A DNA stretch of 64,000 nucleotides from Isoetes taiwanensis (lineage: Eukaryota; Streptophyta; Lycopodiopsida; Isoetales; Isoetaceae): positions 11,230,546 through 11,294,545 of the forward strand of contig JAJEKV010000009.1 in the NCBI GenBank assembly GCA_021234155.1, written 5' to 3'. The notes beneath the pieces were generated by a model, which ran no database searches, had not been told where the DNA came from, and saw nothing but the letters and a program-made list of their open reading frames with translations. Positions 1-11,099 of this stretch are shown one piece after another. A program made the position numbers and the translations under genes. The first letter of the stretch is position 1, and each line of letters starts with the position of its first letter.

Positions 1-1433
1 GGGGCCTTATTATTGGCCATCCCATTCAATGCCGTCATCACTTCCTGTACATTGAAGCACGGTCGATCTATCATTTGTAGTTCAGGTATTGGTGCTGGGG
101 ATGCCCCTGTCTTATATAATTTTTCAAGGTATTTCTCCCATCCGGCTGCTCCAATGCTACCTTGTGTGTTTTCACCTCCCCTATTCCCTTGCTTCTTCTC
201 TTTAAATCCACCCCAGAACTTGCGGGGTTGTTTTTTGATTAGCTTGGCCAGTCCCCACTGGTGTTGCATCAGATTCTTATTCCTCTTTGCTTTCAGTAGC
301 TTCAGGTATATCGCTCTTTCCTTTTGATATGTTTCCTTACCTCTAAGCGCCTTGACTTTCCTTCTCTGTTCCTTGCATTCATCATCGTACCATATTGAAG
401 GTTTGAAGGCATTATTTTCCTTTCTCTTCCTTCTTTTCCCGAAAATTTCTAATGCCACTTTCACTGTTATGTCATTGAGCGCATCTCCATTCTCATCTGC
501 CCTGTGTTCCTCCCATTTCCACTTTCCCATATCTTCTTTGATGGCTTGCACGAACTTGTCCGCTTGTTTGTTCTGGAAATGTATTTTCAGCTTCCCCCTG
601 TCCCTCTCCTGTATATGTTGTTCTTCATTTTTCGGTGTAATTGTCAGCTGCATGGGCCTGTAACTCTCCCTCCTCCCAATTGGCCATTCTAGTGCCGCAA
701 TTTCTGATACTATGCCTGCTGCATGTTCATTTAGTATTATGTAATCTACTATACTTCTCCCATGTGCGTTCTGACTTGTGAATTCCCCTGATCCTGTCAA
801 TCGTTGTGCCCCATTTGCTATGATGGTCCCTGTGGTCGTGCATACTTCGAGCAGCAGTTCCCCCTTAGCATTGATTTCTGCCTTGTCCTCAGTTCGTCTG
901 TTCCATTCTTTTGATCTTGCTGTTTGGTTCCATTGCCCATTTCTTTTATCTATGCTTGTGTATTGCGCTTGCTCCTGACCTGTTCTAGCATTTAGATCTC
1001 CAATTAGTATCATTGGTCCCTGTTCCTTCCATTTCATCAGGGTTTCCCCTAATTCTAACAGTTCTAGTTTGTCACTACTCGGTGGGTAATATGCTATGAT
1101 CAGTATTAGATCTTTTTTATTTTGTAATTGAATACTAAGTACCATGTATCTTTTATTGACATCCGAATGTAAAATACATGTACCATTTGCTACATTCTCC
1201 TTGACATAACAGGCTAGGCCTGCACTCCCTCTTCCCCTTTTGAAATTCTTATCTTTCCAACAGGTGAATAGCTGGTAGCCCTCCTCCTCCGGTAGCCTTT
1301 TTATGTTGTGCTCCCATGTCTCTACTAGGCATATTATGACACTGCTGTGTGCTCCCTCAAGCCTCTCTCCGTCGTCCCACGGATACCCTGGTTGATTAGT
1401 AATAACCTGGTTGTAACCGAGCTGTATTTGTTG
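1..1433 (-). mobile_element. LINE ORF2 fragment, endonuclease (EEP) domain, runs off left edge
   Basis: One frame on the minus strand stays open from just after a TAG at 1434-1436 to the window edge, about 477 codons. It reads like the N-terminal part of a non-LTR retrotransposon ORF2. Visible motifs are a CLVETWEH segment (Mg-binding Glu of the endonuclease fold), AYYPPSSD, the catalytic block LIGDLNARTG near 1000, and GRSIVDYIIL near 730. A charged linker (KRRKRKENNAF, then KPSIWYDDECK) leads toward the reverse transcriptase, which lies outside the window. No stop interrupts the seen part, so it may be fairly young. It lacks an obvious start and seems 5'-truncated close to 1435. It is antisense to, and inside or beside an intron of, the Ulp1-like gene. 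Whether it belongs to the same LINE family as the 3' ends at 11, 48, 52 and 57 kb cannot be told here. Confidence 0.85.
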
Positions 1434-1472
1434 CTATTCCTTGTCTCTAATGTTAATCTTAATCTAATCCAG

Positions 1473-2278
1473 GTGCTTGTATGAGACATTGCCTTTCGAG
1501 TGGAAGAGCAAAATCTTTTTTTATCTTGCTTACAACTATATAAGGTTTAGAGAAGCTACCAAGAGCAAAAGAAAGGGTGAATCAGCTGAAGGATCACTGA
1601 ATGTCATTGAAATAGTGAAATCAGGGATGAAGGGGATTGTGGTAGCTAAATGCCATCATATCCTTGCACCTATCCTTGAGAATGACCATTTTGTGCTGGC
1701 TGTTTTTACGCTCGCACCATCTGATTCCAAGATCCTACCTGCACCAGGAATTCACGTCTTGAATCCTCTTACAGGTTATGCGACGAACGAGAAAGCAATC
1801 AAAGGGTATGTAATACTTTAAGTTGTTGCTTTGCTTTTCTTCGCTAATTCGGGCCCCGCTAAATTTCGTGATATGTAGGCGCACACACAAATGTTAACCA
1901 CATCGATCGGTCAAGTATCTAGAGGCGTCGATTTATTGAAGAGAAATAATGTTAATCGGATTCAAAAAGTAGAGGTGCCACAAAGAGTCCCGATTTAATA
2001 TCATGTGGGTTGTATGTGATGGGATTTATGCACAAATATGTTGAAGCTCTTGTCTCTGGTAGAGATATGGAAGTAAGTTGTATGCCTTCCCTTGTATGTA
2101 CTGCATCTCATGTTCCTTTAAATATTTCTAACCTTATTTATGGATGTCACAGATTACATCTAAATGGTTCTCTCATGAATACGCCCTGTCACGACGACAA
2201 TTTCTAATAGATGCTTTGGTCATGCATTGTGATGCCAATCCGAAAGAACGTATCAGCCAGCAGTCCTCTGATTTCTGA
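1473..2278 (+). pseudogene. Ulp1/SENP-like (C48) cysteine protease, last three exons, frame-broken
   Basis: Three exons fit one model: 1473-1809 (acceptor AG at 1471-1472, donor GTAATA at 1810), 1879-2072 (acceptor TAG, donor GTAAGT) and 2153-2278 (acceptor CACAG, stop TGA 2276-2278). Exon 1 encodes the His segment NDHFVLAVF and, where family members have Asp, IHVLNPL with Asn. Exon 2 encodes KVEVPQ, then SPDLISCGLYVMGFM, the catalytic Cys block of the SUMO-protease family. The two halves of exon 2 are in different frames. A single missing base near 1984, exactly at the oxyanion Gln, accounts for the shift, and every exon phase then agrees. Exon 3 adds SKWFSHEYALSRRQFLIDAL and ends normally. 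Such proteases process or remove SUMO, and many plant copies ride in transposons. Upstream exons are not visible. The frameshift and Asp-to-Asn change suggest it is inactive. Confidence 0.7.
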
Positions 2279-2527
2279 GCTGATCATGAGTCTGAGTATC
2301 TGATTTTGCAAGATGAACTATGTAACAGGCTTATATATATCTTTTGTTCACATTTGTGTTCACATTTCCTATTAAGGAATGTGTAAATGACACTATGCTG
2401 AATAGTATACTACTGATAGTATATTTTATGACTATGTAAGTTTTTTTTTTTAGGAAAAAAGATTTCTGATTTAAAGAAGCCTTGTACCCTTTTTGGTCAA
2501 TCAAAACAGTTACTTGATTGTTTCGAC

Positions 2528-2826
2528 TGATATATTTTGTGACCTTGTACCACACCACACCCCTCCACCACACTTCACCACCACCACCACACTCCACCAC
2601 ACCACATCACACCACAATCCACAACACCACACCACACCACCACCACCACAACACCACACCATCACCACCACACTCCACCACCACACTCCACCACACCACA
2701 TCATACCACCACACACCACTACACACACCACCACCACCACCACCCCCCACCACCACACCCCACCACCACCACACAACACACCACCACCCCCCACCACCAC
2801 ACTCCACCACCGCTCCACACTCCACC
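2528..2826. repeat. C/A-only low-complexity tract (CCA/CAC repeats)
   Basis: About 300 bp composed almost only of C, A and occasional T, as irregular CACCACCA and CCACACC units. Long frames exist here only because the tract lacks stops; they would encode His/Pro/Thr runs and I do not regard them as genes. The tract abuts the G/T-rich repeat that follows, so the two halves are roughly complementary in composition. Confidence 0.9.
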
Positions 2827-3190
2827 ATTTGGTGTATGGTGTGTGGTGAATGGTGTGGTGTGTGGTGGGGAGTGTGGTGAATGGTGTGGTGTGTGGTGGG
2901 ATGTGCTCGTTCTGGTGAATATGTTGTTGTATGGTCTATGATGTATGGTGTGTGGTGAATGGTGTGGTGTGTGGTGGGGTGTGTGGTGAATGGTGTGGTG
3001 TGTGGTGGGATGTGCTCGTTCTGGTGAATATGATAGTTGGTGTATGGTCTATGGTGTATGGTGTGTGGTGAATGGTGTGGTGTGTGGTGGGGTGTGTGGT
3101 GAATGGTGTGGTGTGTGGTGGGATGTGCCTGCTCGTTACGTGAATATGATAGTGTGGGGCATGGTATGGTGCATGGTTTGGTGTGGTATA
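2827..3190. repeat. G/T-rich tandem repeat, about 110-bp unit, about three copies
   Basis: GGTGTGTGGTGAATGGTGTG-type sequence with a higher-order unit that ends each time in GGGATGTGCTCGTTCTGGTGAATATG or a close variant (near 2898, 3008 and 3120). Composition switches abruptly from C/A to G/T at 2826, so the two tracts could pair as a large imperfect hairpin. Confidence 0.85.
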
Positions 3191-3806
3191 TACACACCCT
3201 AACAGGTTTAGTGTTCATTTCATGCGATGGTATTGTTCAAGAGGTTTCGGACCAACATCCGAAAAATTTTGGCGATGCTTCGGATGCTTCAAGATGCATT
3301 TAAAGAAAAATACTCGAACATATTTTCCTATTGGTCACGGTTTACCATATTTTGTTAGTGTGCGATCATAAATTCTACACCTTGAAATTCCTTGTTGGCT
3401 TTAATGTTTGTTTTGGTATACTATTTCAAAGAATTGTACTTTGCATTTTATAATTAATGACAAAAACTGCCATTAACTTGAGTTGCACCAAAACTTGAGT
3501 TGCAAACTAAGTACCAAACATGTTTCTTATATCTATACTGAGAAAAGGATAGAAATAGTTCAGGTTAACTAAAAGAACGAAGGGAAACTTCGAGAGAACG
3601 CTTAAAGAAAAAAAATAGTCACAATTTGTAGAGAAGAGGAGTTCTCATTAATGAAAAAGCTTTACAAAAATGGAGTCACAAGGACTATTGCAAAACAAGT
3701 TCGTATTTTAATTAAAAAGCTTTTACAAAGAATAGTCACAAGGACTATTGCCAAAAAAATTGAAACCGGGGATTACAAAAACAAGGCTTGATCTTGAGGG
3801 CCATCT
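3191..3806. other. Non-coding stretch with a small direct duplication
   Basis: No convincing coding signal. A direct repeat of about 62 bp (AAAAAGCTTTTACAAA, then AGTCACAAGGACTATTGC) lies at about 3651-3700 and 3713-3757. It would fall in the 3' flank of the minus-strand frame at 3807-4256 if that is real. Confidence 0.5.
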
Positions 3807-4256
3807 TCACTCTATATGAAGGTCGTCCTCCATGGCATACATCTTCATTTCGAGGAGTCGCTCCTCGTCAAGGTAAGCCTCATGCACCCACTCGATCACC
3901 CGCAATGAAGCGGCGGCTGATGATCCATGATGAGCTTCTCCACCTCCTCTCGTGGAGTGAACCATGACGATCAGAATCGGGTGGCCTCCCGGAGAAAGAC
4001 ACGGATTCTCCCAGGAGGAAGACACGGATCCTCCCGGAGGAAGAGGAGGACCGTCTTTGGGGGGGAAGAGCAGGCACAATGGCCGGGATAGTGTTCCTGC
4101 GGTGTGTGGTCTTGAACTTGGCCATGGCGGAAGTGAAGGAGATGGATGGAATGGGGAAGGAGTGAAGGAGATGGCGGAATAGACGATGGGGACGGAATGG
4201 ATGGAATGAAGTCTGCAGGCGTAATTTTTGGGAATAAAAGGGATGTTTGCATGCAT
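3807..4256 (-). CDS. Hypothetical frame, Pro/Ser-rich with acidic C terminus
   Basis: An open frame of about 149 codons. The C-terminal half looks like coding sequence (HHGSSAAASLRVIEWVHEA, then YLDEERLLEMKMYAMEDD). The N-terminal half is Ser/Pro-rich and could be untranslated sequence. A competing overlapping frame begins MAKFKTTHRRNTIPAIV near 4127. A GGAGGAAGACACGGAT-type direct repeat lies in the middle. I recognise no family; it may be a gene fragment or chance. Confidence 0.2.
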   Translation of the reverse strand: MHANIPFIPKNYACRLHSIHSVPIVYSAISFTPSPFHPSPSLPPWPSSRPHTAGTLSRPLCLLFPPKDGPPLPPGGSVSSSWENPCLSPGGHPILIVMVHSTRGGGEAHHGSSAAASLRVIEWVHEAYLDEERLLEMKMYAMEDDLHIE

Positions 4257-4309
4257 ACGATTTTGTTTTAGGAATTAGGCAGAAGAGGAAAGGGATGTAT
4301 CCATGCATA

Positions 4310-4765
4310 CGATTTCACACCTCGGGAGCCGATCCACCCACCTCAATATTTTTGCAAATGTAAAATGTATAGGTTGAACCATATTATGAGACCAATTGCT
4401 TGGTATGCAGTTAGCACAACCCTAACACAAAGTTAGCAATATCCCACATGCATATATCACAAAAATCGTGCACATATATAAATAGGGTTTTGCTGCTTCA
4501 TTGATAAGTGTGGATAGAGATTAGATGTTGAAAAGTTATGGCTCGCTGGCTTGTAATCTTCAGTTACAGGCCAGCGTGTCATAACTGTCCAAGATGTAAT
4601 CCTAGTCCACCTTTTTTTTTAGTAATGGGCTCAAATATCCCACATGCATTCAATGTTCCACATGTTACCAAATCAACAATTGCCAAATGAATGGATTATG
4701 TTAAGGCATATTGTGTACCTATGCATATTGTGTTTGGTAAAGCATGAGTCAACAATATAGAGATA
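4310..4765. other. A/T-rich intergenic stretch
   Basis: No gene seen. It contains short A/T tracts and leads directly into the palindromic satellite. TATATAAATAG at about 4475 resembles a TATA box but no coding start follows it. Confidence 0.4.
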
Positions 4766-5090
4766 ACAAGGAATATTCCTTATTACCTTGAAAGGAATAT
4801 TCCTTATTGCATTGAAAGGAATATTCCTTAGCCTAGTTATTATCGAATATTCCTTATTACCTTCAAAGGAATATTCTTTAGTTTGTTTAAGTGCACCCAT
4901 AGTTACAAGGAATATTCCTATTACCTTGAAAGGAATATTCCTTTTTGCATTGAAAGGAATATTCCTTAGTGCCTAGTTATCAAGAATATTCCTTATTACC
5001 TTCAAAGGAATATTCTTTAGTTTGTTTAAGTGCACCCATAGTTACAAGGAATATTCCTTATTACATTGAAAGGAATATTCCTCATTGAGT
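4766..5090. repeat. 139-bp satellite, 2.3 copies, built from AGGAATATTCCT palindromes
   Basis: The unit starts ACAAGGAATATTCC at 4766, 4905 and 5044, an exact 139-bp period. Each full unit carries about four GGAATATTCC-type perfect palindromes separated by TTATTACCTTGAA, TTATTGCATTGAA and TTAGCCTAGTTAT spacers, and ends AGTGCACCCATAGTT. The third copy stops after about 45 bp. Frames through it encode repetitive KEYS/NIPF peptides and are not genes. Confidence 0.92.
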
Positions 5091-5329
5091 ATAGCCCTTT
5101 CATTTGAGCTAGGCTTGTGGGATATATGCCAAAGATCAACCATTGGCCAATTGGGTCGAAAAAAAGAGGACAAGGGGAAAGATTTTGAGAAAAGGATGTT
5201 GAACAAATCATTGGCACAAATCATTGGTTAAGGAACAAATCATTGGCATGGTACGAGCCATATCGTAAAAATGGGAGAAGGGAATAGACAGGATATAAAA
5301 TTCCTTTTTACCCGTGGTGACCGGGTTGA

Positions 5330-5918
5330 TTCGATGGCGGGAGGAGATCGAACGACTAGATCACAATCCATATCCCCAATTCAAATGCAAACTCACCTGG
5401 CGCACCCGATTCTTGAGGAGATCAATGCCGAACAGGGAAACCAATTGAACAAAATCAAACGGAGAGGTAGTCACGAGTTCAGAGGTACTCCTATTCTTAA
5501 ACATGCTTTTGTTCCTAATCTAACAATTGCTTATGATGTTCTACACAGATGCACAGAGGAGACTTAACAATGTTGGAAGCATGGATCGAGCTATGGGAGT
5601 AGCAGCGGACAAGGGGGATGAGGAATCCCAAATATCTAAAGCAGAACTAGAGAGTATTCTCATTCAACTTAAACAGGAAGTTGTGCATGCAAAAGCAATC
5701 AACAAAGTGCGAAAAGGGCGGAGGTTTGGAGATTCAATAGCATCAAACCATACTTTACCAATCTCTATCATAAATGGCAACAGAAGCGAGAAGCACATGT
5801 CTTGCTTCTGTTAGACTTCACCAACTTCCAAACAGCTGTCCTGGACACTCTTCTCACAATTTTCGGGAACAGGACCATTGCTGATCTCACACTGCAGGAC
5901 CTTCTGGATGAATCTTGA
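5330..5918 (+). pseudogene. Unrecognised coding remnant, two frames
   Basis: Two stretches look like coding sequence. About 5570-5720 has an amphipathic segment (KAELESILIQLKQEVVHA). From 5721 another frame runs to a TGA at 5916-5918 and includes HVLLLLDFTNFQTAVLDTLL and NRTIADLTLQDLLDES. The join needs a frameshift or a small intron near 5715. I do not recognise the family. An exon of a host gene and a retroelement fragment are both possible. Confidence 0.35.
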
Positions 5919-6113
5919 GTCTTGAATCTTGAATCTTGAGACCTTCTGCTTACAGTGTTTTTTACAACTTACACTAAGTATAACAGTCTTGGAACTATAT
6001 AAACAATATATTAATGTTTATGTTTTAATGTCTTCACATTCTCGATTACATTAGGTTTGCAAGTCCATGCCTTAGTGCATAGAAACGTTACTTCAACAAC
6101 AAAGTTAGCACGA

Positions 6114-9100
6114 TTACGTAGATTCTACAATCTCTGGCAAATTTCCCAGCAACATTTCATGCCAATAGTTAGTCAGTTCATATGCATAAGATGTACCTTT
6201 AATCTTATGTTTGACTGGCTCCAATGGAAATCTCACCCCAATTACTGACTCGGGATGGACAAGAACTTTCTTTCCTTGAATAAGCCTGTACTTTTGATGG
6301 CAATCGGGAATCAATTCAAAGTAGTTACCAGCTATAACTTCATTACCACAATAAAATTCATTTCCATAGTCATCCTTGGTGTCTTCTTCGAGGGCATGTT
6401 TCACTTCTGTGCACTGGATGAGATAATAAGGGACCCTTTCATAATTGTCTGGGGATGTGAATGATGCAAAATAATCTCCAACCTGCACTGTCTCATCCAC
6501 ATTGTCCACGTCATTTGCCCACAAGTCCTCCGCCTGTGCCATCTTCTTCAACATTGTCCCTGTTTGTAGGCTCTAGTTTTCTCAACTCCCACCGCCACAA
6601 TGATCAAAGCATTCTCACAAGCAGCCAATCAAAATTGATGCATGCCTTACAAAACATGAAAGAGATCTACACATTAACTTTGTTGGATCATTTGGATCTA
6701 TGGATGATACGCAATGAAGAGATTGCACCCCTTTCACTGGGAGCACATCAAATCTTTGGGAACGGTCAATGTCAGACACCTTCCAAAATACCCTTTCCAC
6801 ATCAGAAATTTTCTCTTCAAGAACCTCACATGTAGTTTCTGCATTTTTATCACTTTCCCATTCTTTTTTTTCTTTTTGTTACCCTCGAGCCATAGTTTGG
6901 CTATGGCTCCTTCTCCGGCATGTGTGTGCCCTTCCCATGTCCCGAGCCAAAGAAATTCCAGTGCATTCTGATCTTATGCTCTTGATGATACCTAGTTACA
7001 TGATAGAAAGCTCTTCTCGACTTGAATTGGGCTGCACACCCGTCAGACCAAACTAAGTGGTATTTCATATGGCCAGCACCATTTTCTTTCAGCCAATTGA
7101 GGTGCATCTTGAATGCTTTTTGTACAAAGTGAGTATCATGTGTTTTGTCATCTGAAATAAAGAAGTGCACACATTTCCTCATTTTACCCTGTACCTTGAA
7201 CATCGTGATGTGGACCAATATGCTGATTTGTTCATTGTACCAATGTTGTGCTTGAATCTCGTTGAATGGCTTCAAAGTATAATTCTCCGAGAAATCAACA
7301 ACTGATAATACGGTATCATCACGAAGACTCTTCATGGATTCCTTGAATTGTTTGCTCTGCCAATGTGCCACAAAGTTATGATATACAAACTTCGACATAT
7401 GATCAAACATGTTATCCAACATATTACTGGAGCTGCCTTTCTTGTCAATTAGCTTTAGTCTTCGTGAAGTTCCTTTCTTCGAGGGCTCATTAACGTAACC
7501 ATAGACTTGCCAATCAAGCGTTTGATCAATCTGCTCCTTGTATTCTCTTGGACACAACTCAATTAATTGTTTCCCACAATTTCCACAATCTGATTTGATA
7601 CATTGTAGCTTATGCCACTCGTTGCCTGCTGCTCTGTCACATACCATAGCCCTCCAAAATGTGCTAACATTATCAAATGTCTTGTTCTTGGCTTGACATA
7701 TTCCAGCATGAGCTTCAGATGCGCACACACCACAATTGCACGAACAATTTTCATGGAGTCTTGACCTCATCAAATTAAATGCCTGCTTGTACAGATCTGA
7801 TTGCTCATGTTTCACGCAACAACATGTGTTTCTTTCCTTTAGCTTTCTAATGCAAGAAGGTTTTAAGTATTCAAATTGCCTAAGCCCAATCCGAACCTCC
7901 TCAATCTTGATCCACAAAATTGAATAATTCAAATTGTAAAATTACAAAGTTGAAATAAAATTAGTCACCTCATTACATTACATTGCATACAAATCTTTTA
8001 CATATTCAAGACCCTAAACTCCCACACATACACGTACATTCTGACATGAATTTTATTTCATTTACTATGAAGTCACATAATTTTTTGACAATTAATACAT
8101 CTCCACACTAATTTCTTCTTAGTTACTGCCTACATCTACAATACATCCGTAATATACATGTAAACCAACATACATCCGAATATACATGTAAACAAATATA
8201 CATGTACGTGTTGCCATGAAATAATTTGACATTTCCATGTAGAACAACTAGGGCGATCGCATCTACATTACATTCAAAAAGTAAAGAAATCTGTTACAAA
8301 CTTTACATCAGTGTTACAAAATAAAAGACATCTTTATTCTGCCAAAAAGTAAAGAAATCTATAAACTTTACATCAGTGTTACAAAATAAAAAACATCTTT
8401 ATTCTGAAAAACAAGATGCAATTACGACTAAATTACGATTCGTGCACGTGTAATGTCAATATATTGAATTGGTTGTGTCCTCTTCTTCATGACATCTCTA
8501 ATTTTTGGTGAAACCTTTGAGTTATCTAACCAAAACTGAGCAACCATATCCTTCATAGCCTGATCTATCGTATTTGTTCTTGGATTTCGACCGCTAATGC
8601 CCACAGATTTTTGTTCCACCTAGTGACATTCTTTTCCTTCTCTCCACCGCTAGTTTCATATTTCTAGGATGTATTTTTCAGCAACTTAGTCGCTAGTGAA
8701 GTCTTCGTAATTCTCCTTCCTCTCCAACCACCATAGATAGTACGTAATGCTTTGCGGCAAAGTCCGCATTGCATTTGCATTTTGACGCCTTGGAGGCCAT
8801 CCTTTAAATTCTTTACCAGATCTGTTTTCACGATAGCCTCTTGGCCTTCCAATGACCGCTCAAATAGGAATTGCAATCTTTTGTCCCCAATAATCTTCTT
8901 GCAAATATACTTTGCTGTTTTGGAGTCAAATTAGATACCTCATTCATTATGAGATTTACAGAAGCATTCACCTTTCTTCTAATTGGCTTTGTCATGTATC
9001 CACCCCTACAAACCCTCTGTTTCGATTTCCTTTGCCTGCTTGTAACAGTGCTTTCCGAAACTTCATCAACAAGAGGATTGAAATCTGAACCCGATGCTGA

Positions 9101-9208
9101 CCTCGAAGTGCTTGCATGAGAGTCCAATCCTTCTTCCATAGTTTCTTCTTCAACTGGTGCTTTAAGACATCGATCCATTCTGCAGAAAGGGGATACAACA
9201 TCCTGCAC
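6114..9208 (-). pseudogene. Cys-rich DDE-like transposase-related protein, decayed or multi-exon
   Basis: Parts of one protein appear in order on the minus strand. 9208-8828: N-terminal basic region. 8876-8664: KNLKDGLQGVK segment. 8619-8428: FWLDNSKVSPKIRDVMKKR. 7932-6901: the largest block, 343 codons, with a Cys cluster (RNTCCCVKHEQ; CSCNCGVC), then SVVDFSENY, LVWSDGCAAQFKSR and FFGSGHGKGT. About 6830-6615: VKGVQSLHCVS and SLSCFVRHA. 6554-6114: a C-terminal GDYFASF/GNYFELIP domain. The two spaced Asp blocks and SGHGKG resemble an uncharacterised transposase-like family that I recall from fern, lycophyte and animal genomes; I cannot name it with certainty. Several joins lack clear splice sites and one frame ends at TAG 6901-6903 within the conserved core, so it is probably a pseudogene. 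A related fragment lies at 51.4-51.8 kb. Confidence 0.6.
8274..8407. repeat. Two tandem copies of a 66-bp unit
   Basis: AAAAAGTAAAGAAATCT, ACTTTACATCAGTGTTACAA and CATCTTTATTCTG recur at about 8274-8340 and 8341-8407 with few differences. The repeat lies between coding blocks of the transposase-like gene, consistent with an intron or decayed spacer. Confidence 0.8.
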
Positions 9209-9214
9209 AAAAAA

Positions 9215-10490
9215 TCAGATTATTAACCAGATTTGTATTACTGCTTGAAGGGATTTGTATTACTGCTTGAAGGAAAGGGATTTCAATTTCTTCAAGATAC
9301 ATTTGTTTCTTGAAATGCATTCGATTTAGGAGCAGCTATAATCGATTCGGGCCAAGTTTTCGTTGAGGTAGAATCCGGAGCCATGTTTGATCGATTGAGG
9401 AAAGTTCAAAATGTGCGCCAAAGTTTTTTTTTTTTTTTTTCGCAGGCAAGATATTTAGATTTTATTGATAGAGAAGCTAGTACAAGATTTCGGGAGGATT
9501 TGGTATAATTATGGAGAATATTGTACGTCAACCGCCTTTATTAATGATAGGCAACTCCATGTACAATTCAAAACGTACATTACAAACACTTTAACCAAGT
9601 TCAAATTTTTACATCAATATACAAAAAAATTCAATCACCCTTTCATGCTTCTACCCTATGATGAATATGCATCTCATCAAATGCAAAATGGAAAATATCC
9701 AATATCAGGCATAGGACCTGAGCTGCACCTTTATGTTGGAGATACAATCTAAAACCATGTGCCCTACATGCAAAGAGGTGAGCTTTCTAATTTATTGGTT
9801 ATTGGGGATTGTAAGATCTAGAGTTCCAATTTTATGCAGTTCTATTAACTCTCGAATTTTAAGTAAGGTTGTTTTTAGCAGTTCAAGATTTAGTTAGAGA
9901 AATACTAAAAGGGATGACGCAATGCAGATTAAAGTCAACTTAAAGAATAGTTTGACTATCTGGAGATGAGTAGATAGAATATATCTATGACACATAAATG
10001 ATCCAGTCATAGATAGGCTCTCCAAAAATTCTTGAACATTACAATTGTGACAACTTTCCTTCACATTTTTTGAATTGTGTTATCATTGCGCAGTAAAAGC
10101 TTATGTCTTTCACTATAGTTTAGATGAGAAGGGCCAAAATATTAAAAAACTGACATGCTGAGTACAAAAGAGGTTTAGTAGCATCTGACCCTTTTAAAAA
10201 ACCCTTTGCCTCTTTGGAAAACCCCCTTGCCTCTTTGAAAAAGCCTTCTGTCTCTCATCTTTATTGTTTATCCGCAATGCAGTGGTTTAGATGTCTATCA
10301 CATATTCAATGTCTTCTAGAGTTTGTCCTTTGCAGTTACATAAAATACGAAATACATGAAATGGGTCCAAGGGAAGCTGACTGGGAATATCAGTTGATGT
10401 ACCATATTTTGTGGATTACAGTTGATGTACTATATTTTGTGGATTAGTCTGTTGGCAGAAATACGATTAAAAGGAGCATTATAAATGTTA
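9215..10490. other. A/T-rich stretch, no gene recognised
   Basis: Contains a poly-T run at about 9425-9440 and a small duplication GGATTTGTATTACTGCTTGA near 9230-9270. Short frames at 9465-9752 and 10214-10447 show no protein-like pattern. Confidence 0.4.
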
Positions 10491-10499
10491 CATGAGGGC

Positions 10500-10728
10500 C
10501 CTCATAACTCAAAAAGGCGAGTCCTTTGTTGTATTTTCTTCAAGCTCTTTTGATGTCTAGAGATGTCTGATTGCAATTGCCTGCAAGGATTTGATGCCAT
10601 CTGAAATTGCTCATTCAAAACTCAAAAGGGCAAGTTCACTTTTGCATTTTCTGTAAGCCCTTCTAATGTTTGAAGGGTCTGATTGCCTACATGAATTTGA
10701 TGTCATCTGAAATTCTTCATTAAATATC
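10500..10728. repeat. Two tandem copies of a diverged unit of about 115 bp
   Basis: CATAACTCAAAAAGGCGAGT through TGATGCCATCTGAAATTGCT is followed at once by a second copy (CAAAACTCAAAAGGGCAAGT through TGATGTCATCTGAAATTCTT). The units are clearly homologous but diverged. Confidence 0.7.
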
Positions 10729-10759
10729 ACTTGGAAGACTATGTAGCCAAACATTTTTA

Positions 10760-11095
10760 AAGAATAGAATAGAAGAGAATAGTTTTTTGGGGAAAACTAC
10801 AAAATACACCTAACTTTTTGCAAAATTCACAGTATACCCCTAACTTTCTAAAAATTCACAAAATGCCCCTAAAAATTCACAAAATGCCCCTAAAAACCTA
10901 TACGTTAGGGGCATTTCATGAATTTTCTAAAAGTTAGGGGTATGTTGTGAATTTTACAAAAAGTTAGGGGTATATTGTAGTTTTTCCCTAGTTTTTTTAA
11001 CGTCCACGGAGACCAATAGGTCATGGGACCCATACAATGGGCTAGTACAATCATTACTACTAGGATTAAAAAACCCCTGCCTCGAAAACACTTGA
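10760..11095 (-). mobile_element. LINE 3' end (minus), interrupted by a MITE
   Basis: Read on the minus strand this has the same conserved tail as the LINE ends at 11.5, 48.6, 52.1 and 57.7 kb: GAGGCAGGGGTTTTTTAATCC, a GGGTCCCAT block, TTGGTCTCCGTGGACGTTAA, then an ATTCT-type tail (GAATAGAATAGAAGAG on plus, about 10762-10780). The 200-bp MITE sits between the GGACGTTAA block and the pentanucleotide tail. Confidence 0.8.
10789..10988. mobile_element. Foldback MITE, 9-bp target duplication (Mutator-like)
   Basis: A 200-bp element whose two halves are near-perfect inverted repeats: GGGAAAACTACAAAATACAC at the left end, reverse complement of TATATTGTAGTTTTTCCC at the right. Arms are about 90 bp built of CCCCTAACTTT-type motifs. 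TAGTTTTTT occurs directly before (10780-10788) and after (10989-10997), a 9-bp duplication as in Mutator-class elements. No coding capacity. Confidence 0.88.
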
Positions 11096-11099
11096 ATAT

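Noticed and set aside
2493-2880. Open frames encoding His/Pro/Thr-rich repeats
   Set aside because: They exist only because a C/A-only microsatellite has no stop codons. Frames on both strands are equally open.
4766-5090. CRISPR-like array
   Set aside because: The unit is a 139-bp satellite with repeated spacers and a palindromic core in a plant nuclear genome. No cas genes.
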